DNA from: Hyphomicrobiales bacterium
Lineage (GTDB): Bacteria; Pseudomonadota; Alphaproteobacteria; Rhizobiales; Rhizobiaceae
NCBI GenBank assembly: GCA_900469445.1
Contig: UBXM01000040.1
Span: 1-64,000 of the forward strand
Reading direction: 5' to 3'
Length of the DNA: 64,000 nt
In this document: positions 33,527 to 42,470 of the stretch, piece after piece
How positions within the stretch are numbered: position 1 is the stretch's first letter
Layout: every line of letters begins with the position of its first letter
Translations under genes and position numbers: made by a program
Notes under the pieces: generated by a model
Database searches by the model: none
Told to the model about the DNA's origin: nothing
Seen by the model: the letters and a program-made list of their open reading frames with translations, nothing else

Positions 33527-33660
33527 ATTTTTCACCCTGAGCACTTTTGCTTTCGGCGACAATAGAAATAAACGGAACAGAAATTTCAACAGGCATCTTT
33601 ACTTTATTTGTGTTTTAAGACCATGAAGACGAAAGGCATGTATTGAGCTTGGAGGATATC

Positions 33661-34386
33661 ATGGCACGAGTTCGCTCATCCGTTGCCGCAATGTTGTTGG
33701 TCACGGGCATAACCGCCTGTGTGGTTACAATGGCGCAGGCTCAGTCGAACGCATCTGGCCCGATGTTCTCCACGCCAGCATCACGGTCCACGACCGGCGC
33801 ACCGATCCTCAACAACCCTTCCGCCTCGCCGAGCGGCGGCATCATCGATTCCGCCGGCGGTGGCGCACGCGCAGGCGCCCCTGCCGCAAAACCCGCCGCC
33901 CGGGCAGAAGCTCCGGCAAAGGAGCAGGCTCAGCCCGGACCAGCGATTGCCGCCGAACACTTCGAGAGCTGGGAGCTGCAATGCGAATCCATTGCCGCTT
34001 CCAGCCGCATCTGCCAGGTCTCCAGCCGGGTCACCTCTCCCGACGGCAGCCAGGTCATCCTCGTCATGAGCCTTGCAAACGATGCCGGCGCCCATTCGAC
34101 ACGCATGCAGATGGCGGTGCCGCTGGGCATAGCGCTGGCCGAAAAGGTCAATATTACAGTGGCCCCGGACTACGAAACGTCGCTTGCCGTCAGCCGCTGC
34201 ACGCCGCAGGGATGCCTGGTTGAAGGCACGGTCGAGCCGGCCTTCGTTGCCGCTCTGCAAAAAGGCGAGCAGGCGGTCATTTCAGTCGCCACACCCGAAG
34301 GAAAGCGAATCCCGATCGCACTGGCGCTGAAAGGTTTTTCCGCAGCCTTCGACGCTCTGAAGGCCAGCGAGGCAGCAATTCGGTAG
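33661..34386 (+). CDS. Invasion-associated locus B (IalB) family protein
   Basis: A 241-residue secreted protein: signal peptide (SSVAAMLLVTGITACVVTMA, cut after QAQ), an Ala/Pro-rich linker (AAKPAARAEAPAKEQAQPG), then an IalB domain: FESWELQCES, SRICQVSSRVTSP, VPLGIALAEKVNITV, SRCTPQGCLVEGTV. The paired cysteines form the family's disulfides. The family is common in rhizobia and Bartonella, where IalB affects invasion. The biochemical role is unknown. ATG 33661 has GGAGGAT eight bases upstream. Confidence 0.85.
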   Translation: MARVRSSVAAMLLVTGITACVVTMAQAQSNASGPMFSTPASRSTTGAPILNNPSASPSGGIIDSAGGGARAGAPAAKPAARAEAPAKEQAQPGPAIAAEHFESWELQCESIAASSRICQVSSRVTSPDGSQVILVMSLANDAGAHSTRMQMAVPLGIALAEKVNITVAPDYETSLAVSRCTPQGCLVEGTVEPAFVAALQKGEQAVISVATPEGKRIPIALALKGFSAAFDALKASEAAIR

Positions 34387-34468
34387 GTCTGAGGGGCACG
34401 CAAAGCCGCCGCCATGGGTACCCGCCACGCCAGATGGCGGAGCCGTTGGGCACTTGCCACCCATTCAC

Positions 34469-35416
34469 TTACGAATACGGAAAAGCACGCTCAAGAAGCT
34501 GGGTCCGGACGGCATTATCCCGATCCATCCGTACCGGTGGCTCGGCGGATTTGTGCGCCGCCACAACACGATCGATGATTGCAAGCTTTGCCGCCTGGAT
34601 ATCCAGAAAACTCGACACGAAATCGCGCGAGATCCACATCGGCGAGCGCCCCTTGGTACCGCTCCAGCCGAGGATGCCGAGCTCTTCCGCCTCATTGATT
34701 TTGCGGGCAGAATGGGAGCGCGACAGGTTGAATCCGGCCGTCAACTCGGTGGCCGAAACAAGGCTGGTCGGAAGACGGGTTTTCGTCCCAGGATCATTCT
34801 CCAGCGAAACGATCAGCCTTTCAGTCACGAGGAAGCCACTGTTCATCCACATGAAATGGGCAAACGCATGATGCGGATTGCGGATCGTGTCGTCGTGCAG
34901 AAGGCCCGCTGCAATTTCCGGCTGGAGAAGGCCGAGCGCCGATGGAAGTGACGACTGAAACCAGGCAACACGCTTGCCGCCATCAAGAGCATCCAGGGTA
35001 TTCAGGTGAAGCGCCAGCCATCCGCCGATCGCTTCAAGCGTGGCAGGAGCCGGAACGATAACGCGCATCCGCTTGTCATTCGGGTGCGGCGCCTGCGAGA
35101 TCACGCCGTACTGGGTCATTTCATTGAGAAAGGCGACAGCAGTGTTCTTGCTGGTTATCCCGTGATGCGTGACATTCTTGATGAAATTCGCGGCGCTCAG
35201 CCCCTCCTGCGCCGCTCCCGTCACATACTGAAAGTGCAATGCCAGGCCGACATGTGCTATGAGCCACCGATCCTGACTCGAAAATATCGTCGCCAGCCGA
35301 GGTCGTTCCTGATGGACGCCCAGCAAAGCCCCAGACTGCCCTTTGATCAAGGATAGTAGGCCCGGATGCTGTCTGATGGCCGGTGATGTCAATATATTTG
35401 ATACGTAATCACACAT
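34469..35416 (-). CDS. Winged-helix transcriptional regulator (MarR-like), unknown target
   Basis: A 315-residue protein with two likely winged helices. The first is around AANFIKNVTHHGITSKNTAVAFLNEMTQYGVI with the wing SQAPHPNDKRMRVIVPA, like MarR. The second is around SLVSATELTAGFNLSRSHSARKINEAEELGIL and WSGTKGRSPMWIS. The gene is next to the curli and IalB genes, so regulation of cell-surface proteins is a reasonable guess. ATG 35416 is used. No operator was identified. Upstream, 35417-35677 is AT-rich and shows no gene. Confidence 0.65.
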   Translation of the reverse strand: MCDYVSNILTSPAIRQHPGLLSLIKGQSGALLGVHQERPRLATIFSSQDRWLIAHVGLALHFQYVTGAAQEGLSAANFIKNVTHHGITSKNTAVAFLNEMTQYGVISQAPHPNDKRMRVIVPAPATLEAIGGWLALHLNTLDALDGGKRVAWFQSSLPSALGLLQPEIAAGLLHDDTIRNPHHAFAHFMWMNSGFLVTERLIVSLENDPGTKTRLPTSLVSATELTAGFNLSRSHSARKINEAEELGILGWSGTKGRSPMWISRDFVSSFLDIQAAKLAIIDRVVAAHKSAEPPVRMDRDNAVRTQLLERAFPYS

Positions 35417-35677
35417 TGAGCAATTGGAACCAAGAAAAGACGAATTGCTAATACTTGGTAAATTTCACAGTTTCAATAATACGAATTCGTTAATTCGTCG
35501 AACGCCGACAAATTGCAGTGAGTTTCTGCGAGATAGTAAAAAAACTCAAAGAAAGCTGCCAATCAAAATCAAGTCCCGATCAATATCGGCACTGGAGTGC
35601 GCGAGGCGAATGTTGCGCGAAATCGCTTTGATTGTTGGTGCGGCAACTTGCAAGGTCGCCGCACCATTCGTCTATTT
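35417..35677. other. Intergenic region between regulator and integrase
   Basis: AT-rich and without a recognisable gene. It should hold the promoter of the leftward regulator. It is also the place where a left attachment site of the integrase module could lie, but I see no copy of the tRNA-Ser 3' end here. Confidence 0.4.
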
Positions 35678-36787
35678 CTATCCCTTGTCTTTGAGCTTCA
35701 GGATCGTCAGGACGGCGGCCTGCAATTCCGGATCAGCGTTGTGAAAGCGCTCCGTGATCTGGTCGTCGATCGGGTGCTTCTGGCGTTCGCGAATGTTGGA
35801 GATGATCGCGCACTTGGCGTCGTCTTCAAGGTTGCCATAATATTTGAACGTCGTGCCGATGTGCTTGTGGCTGAGGTTTTGGCTCAATGCCTTCAGCTCT
35901 TTCGGCGATGCAGCCCATTCGTCAAATAACCTCGCTACCGTGGAGCGGATAGCGTGTGGCTTGAAGTAAGCCACATCGGCAGCGGCAGACGCCTTCTTCA
36001 ATACCTTCCGGATCGGCGCGGGGGTCACCAGAAAGGCGAGCTCGATCTTGGGACGCCCTATCCAGGGCTTGAACGGCGCAGTCGGGATAAGTGGATCATC
36101 ATCGACGGCGCCAAGCGCCCGCAACTCCTTGACCCATTCGATCAGGATCGTCTCCATGTCCTCACCAACCGGAAACCAGTCAACCATGTTGGTCTTGCTG
36201 AACTTCGTCTTCACCTCACGGGCATCCTGAAACACCCGCTTGTTGACGATGTCCACATGCTTGAGGCGTAACGAGATCAGTGCTCCGTCACGCACACCGA
36301 ACAGAAGTATTGCCGGGATCATGGCGCGATCCCTCCGCTGAGCCGGCGTTTCTGCCGGCATGTGCTTGATGACCTCGCGAAGCTGTACCATCGTCGGCAC
36401 GAACTTCTGACCGGCCGCGCTTGCGAGCTCGCGCTGCTCCCGAGACGAATTGAAATAGGCACAGAGATCGGTCTTGATCGAGCGATAGCCGGGCTGGACA
36501 GAAAGCCATTCGAAGAACGCCTTGAGGGCACTGAGTGCATGGACGATCGTAGACGGCGAGCGGGTCTTGTTGTCCTTGCCGATAGTGCCGCCAACCAGGT
36601 CTTCCTTGTAATGGGCGATTGCCTGGCGCGTGACCTTGCGGAAATCAGTAGAGACCGTGTGTCGATCGAAGTGCCAGATATGGCGCAAGACAGCATCAAT
36701 GGTTTTAGAATTGTAGCCACGAGCCTGTCTGAGCTCATTCTGGTACAGGTAAACCATCTTGGCGTTGGCCGAGAGGATTTGGTTCAT
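35678..36787 (-). CDS. Tyrosine-type site-specific recombinase/integrase
   Basis: A 369-residue tyrosine recombinase. The SAM-like N-terminal DNA-binding region spans about residues 8-110. The catalytic part has GVRDGALISLRL (the Arg), KPHAIRSTVARLF (H-x-x-R) and LSHKHIGTTFKYYG, with the conserved His/Lys and the nucleophile tyrosine. It is followed (upstream in genome order) by two small DNA-binding proteins and tRNA-Ser, a classic small-island arrangement. Confidence 0.85.
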   Translation of the reverse strand: MNQILSANAKMVYLYQNELRQARGYNSKTIDAVLRHIWHFDRHTVSTDFRKVTRQAIAHYKEDLVGGTIGKDNKTRSPSTIVHALSALKAFFEWLSVQPGYRSIKTDLCAYFNSSREQRELASAAGQKFVPTMVQLREVIKHMPAETPAQRRDRAMIPAILLFGVRDGALISLRLKHVDIVNKRVFQDAREVKTKFSKTNMVDWFPVGEDMETILIEWVKELRALGAVDDDPLIPTAPFKPWIGRPKIELAFLVTPAPIRKVLKKASAAADVAYFKPHAIRSTVARLFDEWAASPKELKALSQNLSHKHIGTTFKYYGNLEDDAKCAIISNIRERQKHPIDDQITERFHNADPELQAAVLTILKLKDKG

Positions 36788-36997
36788 ATTTCTATTCCTT
36801 GTGAAGTTCTGGGGTACACGAGGGCCAGGCGCGCGGATGCGCGGCCGTTGCCTCTAAGTTTCAGTTATTGGGGAGAGATTTCTTTCGTTGAGGGCTGCAG
36901 CTTCTAGGCGGCTTGGGGCAGCTTGGCGTGACCGGGCTCGGATTGCGCCATTCTGCACAATCCGAGAGCGGGCAAAGGAAGCATATTAGTCTGGAGT

Positions 36998-37438
36998 CTA
37001 GGCTCCGGGATTGGATTCCCGCAGCTGGTAAATGACCGCCAGTTCTTCCTTGGAGAACCACTTTCCAGCCTCTCCAGCACCATCAGGGCAAGCGCGGTAA
37101 ATCCGGAAATTGCCAGTGCTCATAGGTTTCACGCGGATATCTCCGACAAGCAAGCTGTGACCTGTCCGGCAGCCGGGGCAATATCCTTCGTAGGCGCCGA
37201 CATTCTTGCGGGAGTTACCATTACGCTTCTTCTGGAAGGTATTGAGGTCAGCCCCAAGAAACAGGCGCGGCTCGCCTTCAATGTAAGCTAAGCCGGCCTT
37301 AATCCAGTTGAGCAGCGTATTCCTGTTGATGCCATAGAGCTTGATGACATCCTGGCTGTCGTAGAGTTCGTTGATCTTGGCGGCCGTGCTGCTCTGGAGA
37401 TTGCGGCGCGCCTTCTTGTCCGATACGGAGGCGGTCAT
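36998..37438 (-). CDS. Hypothetical protein with helix-turn-helix and Cys motif
   Basis: A 146-residue protein. Residues 24-50 (INELYDSQDVIKLYGINRNTL, then LNWIKAG) resemble a MerR/excisionase-like helix-turn-helix. The middle has YCPGCRTGH (C-x-x-C), and another Cys follows at YRACPDG. It probably binds DNA with help of zinc. The start codon overlaps the stop of the AlpA-like gene (TAATG), indicating a coupled operon leading into the integrase. Confidence 0.6.
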   Translation of the reverse strand: MTASVSDKKARRNLQSSTAAKINELYDSQDVIKLYGINRNTLLNWIKAGLAYIEGEPRLFLGADLNTFQKKRNGNSRKNVGAYEGYCPGCRTGHSLLVGDIRVKPMSTGNFRIYRACPDGAGEAGKWFSKEELAVIYQLRESNPGA

Positions 37439-37842
37439 TACGCAGCCTCCTGGCGGAACGCCTCGTAAGCGACGAGGTCACGAAGCTTCCAGCGGGTCGA
37501 TCCGCTGAGAACCTTGATGGGCTTCGGAAAGTGAGGGCTATCCTTGGCGTGGCGCCAGACGGTCTGGACGCTGACGCTATAACGATCGGCGACTTCCTTT
37601 ACCGACAGATAGCGTTCGTCGTCCTTCGGCACCGGCTTGACGATGCGCTTGGAAGATGGCGCCTTCGGCGCGCGCTCTGGCGCCGATGCGGCACTCGGGC
37701 TCGTCTCGCTGAGGCCAGACACAAGATCCGTGGCAGAAGGAGTAGGCTGAGCGATGGGGATGGTGACGATCTCATCACGGGGCGGCGGCGGCAGCTCCAG
37801 GTGGGAGTCGTCCAGAAGGGAAAGTTGCGCTTGGTTGCCCAT
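37438..37842 (-). CDS. AlpA-family helix-turn-helix protein (putative excisionase/regulator)
   Basis: A 134-residue protein. The first 70 residues are Pro/Ser-rich. The C-terminal 60 (YLSVKEVADRYSVSVQTVWR, HAKDSPHFPKPIKVLSG, TRWKLRDLVAYE) are a typical AlpA/excisionase winged helix. Such proteins act as excision factors or regulators of integrase genes. It is the first gene of the group pointing away from tRNA-Ser. Confidence 0.75.
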   Translation of the reverse strand: MGNQAQLSLLDDSHLELPPPPRDEIVTIPIAQPTPSATDLVSGLSETSPSAASAPERAPKAPSSKRIVKPVPKDDERYLSVKEVADRYSVSVQTVWRHAKDSPHFPKPIKVLSGSTRWKLRDLVAYEAFRQEAA

Positions 37843-38095
37843 GCGGTCTCCAAAAAGTTAAATTAATGGGAACAGCACATCTTGCGCATAAGGGACGGAA
37901 CGTTCGAAGATCGAATCTATGTTTCCGTTACGTTCCGTTTAGTCTAAGCCGATCTCATCTGGCAATAGGCTGGCGAAACTTTTTTTGGGAGGGTCCTGCT
38001 ATCGGCAGCGCTTTTCGACCGTGGCGGGCTGCGTGGCGGGCCGGTCAAATTTTGATCTCGAAAGATCATTTAAAACAATGGGTTATTTAGAATAA
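37843..38095. other. Upstream region of the integrase module
   Basis: These 253 bases lie between the AlpA-like start and the tRNA-Ser 3' end. No gene is seen. They should hold the module's promoter and the tRNA-side attachment site. Confidence 0.45.
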
Positions 38096-38185
38096 TGGCG
38101 GACAAGGTGGGATTCGAACCCACGGTACGCTTTCACGCACACACGCGTTCCAGGCGTGCGCCTTAAACCACTCGGCCACCTGTCC
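38096..38185 (-). tRNA. tRNA-Ser (anticodon GGA)
   Basis: On the minus strand GGACAGGTGGCCGAGTGG opens a 90-base tRNA with acceptor pairing to CTTGTCC, the anticodon loop CTGGAAC (GGA), a long variable arm and GGTTCGAATCC in the T-loop. CCA is encoded at the 3' end (38096-38098). The long variable arm and the GGA anticodon identify Ser(UCC/UCU). The integrase module lies at its 3' end, the usual integration position. Confidence 0.97.
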
Positions 38186-38531
38186 TTAAGGATGTTCTGC
38201 GTCGCTGCGGACCCAAAAACGTTGGAACGGCGCGATATATACCGATGAATTTTCCAGGATCAACCACAATCTGAGAAAAATGAAGAGATAATGACAATTA
38301 TTCGAAATTAGCTGCCTGCCGGTTTCAAGATGGACCAAAATCATTCTCATCTTCCGCCAGGATACGGCAGCGATTGGCATTCCTTCAGTTCCAACCGTCG
38401 GTATCCCGATATCGCTGACGCCCGCCGCCGCCATTGGCAAAACTAAGCCGCCTTGCGATCAAAGAGACTGAAGAGTTCAATCGGACTATGGCTTAACGCA
38501 TCTCGCCTTATGCGCTAAGAAAAAAGACATC
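38186..38531. other. Intergenic region upstream of the GntR gene
   Basis: About 346 bases. No gene with recognisable similarity is seen. It holds the tRNA-Ser promoter on the minus strand and the promoter of the GntR gene on the plus strand. Confidence 0.45.
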
Positions 38532-39257
38532 ATGTCGACAAGCGAGGCGCAAATGACAAGCGACGATTCAAGCCAGATCACGGAACGCAAGCGTGGCTCC
38601 GGGGTAAAATTGGTCTATGATCTTCTGCGCGATGAAATTCTCGACCTCAAGCTTTCGCCGGGCAGCGCTATCGACGAGGTGCAGCTTGCGACGCGTTTCG
38701 GCATGTCGCGCACGCCGATCCGTGAGGCTTTGGTGCGGCTTGCCGGCGAAGGACTGATCGAGACTTTGCCGAACCGGTCGACCATGGTGTCGAATATCGA
38801 TTTTCTCGGCATGCCCGCCTATTTCGATGCGCTTGTGCTGATGTACCGGGTAACCACCCGGCTGGCGGCCCAGCATCACCAGGCGGACGATCTTCTTCTT
38901 ATTCGCGAGCGGCAGGCGGAATTCAGCGCGGCCGTGGCGGCGCAGGACGCGCTGGCGATGATTGCCACCAATGCCGATTTTCATGCAGCCATCGCTGCGG
39001 CCGGCCGCAATGCCTATTACGCCAGTTTCTTCGACCGGCTGCTTGGCGAAGGGCGGCGCATGCTGCGCCTCTATTACCAGTCCTACGACGATCGCTTGCC
39101 GCCGCGCTATGTCGACGAGCACGAGGAGATCATCGCTGCCGTCGAGGCGCGTAACGTGGCTGCGGCAGACCGTCTCGGCAAGGCGCATGGCGAGCAGATC
39201 GTCGAGCAGATCGGCAGGCTTCTGACCCGTAACGACCGCCTCGATATCGTCCTCTGA
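38532..39257 (+). CDS. GntR-family regulator, FadR subfamily
   Basis: A 241-residue regulator. The N-terminal winged helix reads LVYDLLRDEILDLKLSPGSA, IDEVQLATRFGMSRTPIREAL and LAGEGLIETLPN. The C-terminal FCD ligand domain has ADFHAAIAAAGRNAYY and VDEHEEIIAAVEARN, with histidines that bind metal in the family. It is upstream of the DapA-like and FAD oxidoreductase genes on the same strand and probably controls them. In Sinorhizobium the hydroxyproline cluster is run by a GntR protein (HypR), which suits the neighbours here. Confidence 0.88.
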   Translation: MSTSEAQMTSDDSSQITERKRGSGVKLVYDLLRDEILDLKLSPGSAIDEVQLATRFGMSRTPIREALVRLAGEGLIETLPNRSTMVSNIDFLGMPAYFDALVLMYRVTTRLAAQHHQADDLLLIRERQAEFSAAVAAQDALAMIATNADFHAAIAAAGRNAYYASFFDRLLGEGRRMLRLYYQSYDDRLPPRYVDEHEEIIAAVEARNVAAADRLGKAHGEQIVEQIGRLLTRNDRLDIVL

Positions 39258-39374
39258 GGTTTTGTATTTTTTTTGTCGACAAAGAAAATGGAAGGCGTAT
39301 TCTCCGGTTCAGAGGTCAGGGCAGGAGAACGGGAACCGTCTCCGCCGGCCGTTTTGATATCGAGGACTTGCAAG

Positions 39375-40337
39375 ATGAGATCGAAGATTTTCTCCGGTGT
39401 CGTACCGGCCCTGATGACCCCCTGCAAAAGCGACCGCACGCCGGATTTCGACGCGCTGGTTGCCAAGGGCCAAGAACTGATCGCAGCCGGCATGTCGGCT
39501 GTCGTCTATTGCGGCTCGATGGGTGACTGGCCGCTTCTGACCGATCAGCAGCGCATGGAAGGCGTAGAACGCCTGGTGAAGGCCGGCATTCCGGTCATCG
39601 TCGGCACCGGCGCGATCAACTCCGCTTCGGCCGTGGCGCTTGCCGCACATGCCCAGAAGGTCGGCGCTCAAGGGCTTATGGTCATTCCGCGCGTCCTGTC
39701 GCGCGGTTCGGTGATTTCGGCCCAGAAGGCCCATTTCAAGGCCATTCTTTCAGCTGCTCCGGATCTTCCGGCGGTCATCTACAACAGCCCCTATTACGGT
39801 TTTGCCACCCGCGCCGACCTGTTCTTCGCGCTGCGCGCGGAACATCCGAACCTCGTTGGCTTCAAGGAATTCGGCGGTCCCGACGACATGCGTTATGCGG
39901 CCGAGAACATCACCAGCCGTGACGACGACGTAACGCTGATGATCGGCGTCGATACCGCCGTCTACCACGGTTACGTCAATTGCGGTGCAACCGGCGCCAT
40001 CACCGGCATCGGCAACGTTCTGCCGAAGGAAGTGCTGCATCTGTGCAATCTGGCACAGGCTGCGGCCAAGGGCGATGCGGATGCCCGCACCCGCGCCAGG
40101 GAGCTGGAAGAGGCGCTCGGCGTGCTGTCTTCCTTCGACGAAGGCCCGGATCTGGTGCTCTATTTCAAGCATATGATGGTTTTGAAGGGAAATGAGGCGT
40201 TCTCGCTCAACTTCGTCGAGACCGACATGCTCTCCGACAGCCAGCGCGGTTATGTCGAGGCACAGCTGAAACTCTTCGACAGCTGGTATGCCGACTGGAG
40301 CAAGCTGCCCGGCGCAGTGCAGACCTGCAAGGCCTGA
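39375..40337 (+). CDS. DapA-family lyase/deaminase, probable 1-pyrroline-4-hydroxy-2-carboxylate deaminase
   Basis: A 320-residue class I aldolase fold of the DHDPS family. GSMGDWPLL holds the substrate loop. The tyrosine lies in VIYNSPYYG (about Y136-Y140). The Schiff-base lysine is K164 in LVGFKEFGG. The match to the HypD proteins of rhizobial hydroxyproline catabolism is good by motif memory (FSGVVPALMTPCK start, KHMMVLKG). The next gene encodes a D-amino acid dehydrogenase-like enzyme, as expected for that pathway. Other DapA-like lyases cannot be excluded. ATG 39375 has GAGG nine bases upstream. Confidence 0.78.
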   Translation: MRSKIFSGVVPALMTPCKSDRTPDFDALVAKGQELIAAGMSAVVYCGSMGDWPLLTDQQRMEGVERLVKAGIPVIVGTGAINSASAVALAAHAQKVGAQGLMVIPRVLSRGSVISAQKAHFKAILSAAPDLPAVIYNSPYYGFATRADLFFALRAEHPNLVGFKEFGGPDDMRYAAENITSRDDDVTLMIGVDTAVYHGYVNCGATGAITGIGNVLPKEVLHLCNLAQAAAKGDADARTRARELEEALGVLSSFDEGPDLVLYFKHMMVLKGNEAFSLNFVETDMLSDSQRGYVEAQLKLFDSWYADWSKLPGAVQTCKA

Positions 40338-40350
40338 TTTTCGAACACGC

Positions 40351-40377
40351 AAAGCCCTCCCCTCAAAGGAGGGCTTT
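40351..40377 (+). terminator. Hairpin after the DapA-like gene
   Basis: AAAGCCCTCC and GGAGGGCTTT form a perfect 10-bp stem with a 7-base loop 13 bases after the stop codon. Only three T residues follow, so it may attenuate rather than stop transcription into the FAD oxidoreductase gene. Confidence 0.65.
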
Positions 40378-40444
40378 GTCACATAAAACAAGGGGAACAT
40401 GCGCGAAGCCGAAAAACGGCCGCGCGAAGTGGACGATCAGGGAC

Positions 40445-41689
40445 ATGGCACGGTCGGATATAGTCGTCATCGGGGCGGGGGTCGTCGGCCTTTCCGTCGC
40501 CATTGCAGCGCAGATGCGCGGTTTCAACGTTACGGTCATCGACCGCGAGGGACCGGCGGCCGGTGCTTCGGCCGGCAATGCCGGCGCATTCGCCTTTACC
40601 GATATTTTGCCGCTCGCCTCACCCGGCATTCTCAAGAAGGCGCCGAAATGGTTGCTCGATCCGCTCGGACCGTTATCGATCCCGCCCGCCTATGCGCTCG
40701 ATATCGCGCCATGGATGTTTCGCTTCTGGCGCGCCTGTTCGGCCTCGCGCGTGGCGCATTCGACCGGCGCCCAGACGGCCCTGATGGATCTTTCCAGGCT
40801 GGAGCTCGAACCTTTCCTGTCGGCCACGGAGACGCTCTCCATGCTGCGCAAGGAAGGCAATCTGCAGGTCTATGAAAGCGATGCCGAGTTCCGCGCCTCG
40901 CTGCCCGGCTGGGACGCCCGAAAACGGCACGGCATCGAGTTCCGACACATGGATGCAGCCGAGATGGCCGGCATCCAGCCGGGCATCGCACCCCGCTTCA
41001 TCCGCGGCACGTTCACACCGGGCTGGTATTCGATCGCCGATCCGAAATTCTACACGCTGGCTCTGGCCGAGAATTTTCGTAGCCGCGGTGGCGTGATCGA
41101 GATTGCCGAAGTGAAGGGATTGCGCCCGACTGCAGATGGCGTCGAGATCATTACTGCCGGCGATGTGGCGCGGCCGGCCGGCAAGGTCGTGCTGTCGGCG
41201 GGCGCGTTTTCGCATCGCATTGCCCGAACGCTTGGCGAAAACATCCCGCTCGAGACCGAGCGCGGCTATAACACCACCCTCCCCTCGGGCGCTCTCGATC
41301 TGCGCATGCAGATTACTTTCGGCGGACATGGCTTCGTCGTCACCCGGTTGACGAGCGGCATTCGTGTCGGCGGGGCGGTCGAACTGGGCGGACTGGAATT
41401 GCCGCCCAATTATGCGCGCTCGGAAGCGATGCTGAAAAAGGCCAAGACCTTTCTGCCGGGCTTGAGTACGGAAGGCGGCACGCAGTGGATGGGTTTCCGC
41501 CCATCCATGCCCGACAGCCTGCCGGCGATCGGCCGGGCGAAGGCAACGCCAAATGTCGTCTACGCATTCGGCCACGGCCATCTCGGGCTGACGCAATCAG
41601 CCGGCACGGCACGGCTGGTGGCGGATATTCTGCAGGATCGGGTGTCGGCGATCGATCTCGCCGCCTTTTCGCCCGGCCGCTTTTGCTAA
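40445..41689 (+). CDS. FAD-dependent D-amino acid dehydrogenase-like oxidoreductase (probable D-hydroxyproline dehydrogenase)
   Basis: A 414-residue flavoprotein of the DAO family. The dinucleotide motif is VVIGAGVVGLSVAIAA (residues 7-22). ASAGNAGAFAF is the DadA-type flavin loop. RGYNTTLP and HGHLGLTQSAGTARLVADIL close the FAD site. In the HypO pathway a D-hydroxyproline dehydrogenase delivers electrons to the respiratory chain. The preceding DapA-like and GntR genes support that, but D-alanine or other substrates are possible. ATG 40445 with AGGG just upstream. Its stop overlaps the stop of the LysE gene by four bases. Confidence 0.82.
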   Translation: MARSDIVVIGAGVVGLSVAIAAQMRGFNVTVIDREGPAAGASAGNAGAFAFTDILPLASPGILKKAPKWLLDPLGPLSIPPAYALDIAPWMFRFWRACSASRVAHSTGAQTALMDLSRLELEPFLSATETLSMLRKEGNLQVYESDAEFRASLPGWDARKRHGIEFRHMDAAEMAGIQPGIAPRFIRGTFTPGWYSIADPKFYTLALAENFRSRGGVIEIAEVKGLRPTADGVEIITAGDVARPAGKVVLSAGAFSHRIARTLGENIPLETERGYNTTLPSGALDLRMQITFGGHGFVVTRLTSGIRVGGAVELGGLELPPNYARSEAMLKKAKTFLPGLSTEGGTQWMGFRPSMPDSLPAIGRAKATPNVVYAFGHGHLGLTQSAGTARLVADILQDRVSAIDLAAFSPGRFC

Positions 41690-42279
41690 GCCCGCAAGAC
41701 GCCGGTAATCAGCGTCACCGAGACGACAGCCAGCCAGATGGATGCAAGGCGCTGCACCAGCAGCAGCCGCCTGCCGCCGCCCTCGCCCGCCTGGGTCAAC
41801 TGGCCGAACCCGCCCCAAAGCATGGCAACGCCCATGACCATAAGGCAAAAGGTGGCAAGCCGCGGCAGGAACTGGCTGTCGGCGGGTACGGGCAAAAGCA
41901 CCAGACCGAATATGAGGGCTTTCGGATTGAGCATGGTGGTGAGGTAGACGCGTCTTGCGGTAACGCCATTGCCCGCTCCCGCATCTGCCGGCATCCGCCA
42001 GAGCTTGACGGCGAGGAACATGACCCAGACGGCTGCAGCCACTTTCAAGCCGACGGAAGCCGAAGGAACACTGGCAAGCAGCGCCGCACCCAGCCATGTC
42101 AACGGCAGGATCGTGGTCAGGTAACCGCACAGCTCTGCTGGCAAGAGCCTGGCCGTCGCCCCAAGGCCACCGCGTGCGCCGGCAATTCCCATCAGCGTAT
42201 TTGTCGGGCCTGGCGCCAGAAGAAGCGCGAGGACAGCAGAGAGAAAGGCAAGATACGTCATGGGCAGATAGGATTCCAT
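41686..42279 (-). CDS. LysE/RhtB-family amino acid exporter
   Basis: A 197-residue membrane protein with the family start LAFLSAVLALLLAPGPTNTLMG (the PGP motif in the first helix), about six hydrophobic segments, and LTTMLNPKALIFGLVLLP, the conserved NPK motif before the fourth helix. It exports amino acids or homoserine lactone-like compounds. It runs convergent to the FAD oxidoreductase with a 4-base overlap. An ATG at 42261 is an alternative start. Confidence 0.9.
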   Translation of the reverse strand: MESYLPMTYLAFLSAVLALLLAPGPTNTLMGIAGARGGLGATARLLPAELCGYLTTILPLTWLGAALLASVPSASVGLKVAAAVWVMFLAVKLWRMPADAGAGNGVTARRVYLTTMLNPKALIFGLVLLPVPADSQFLPRLATFCLMVMGVAMLWGGFGQLTQAGEGGGRRLLLVQRLASIWLAVVSVTLITGVLRA

Positions 42280-42470
42280 CGAGAACTGCGTGGGACCCTA
42301 GGCCGAGCCGGGCTGCGAAACATTGACCTGCGTCACCATCGCACCATATCGCCCGAATATCGAAAATTTGAAAGAATTACGCGCGCACGGATAACCTTAT
42401 ACTTACCTTTGAGAATACATCATCCGGAAATCCATTATCCAAATCATTTAAAGCTGGGAACATTTGACGA

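Noticed and set aside
35417..35677. Duplicate of the tRNA-Ser 3' end as a left attachment site
   Set aside because: I compared this stretch with the last 25 bases of the tRNA and found no match of useful length.
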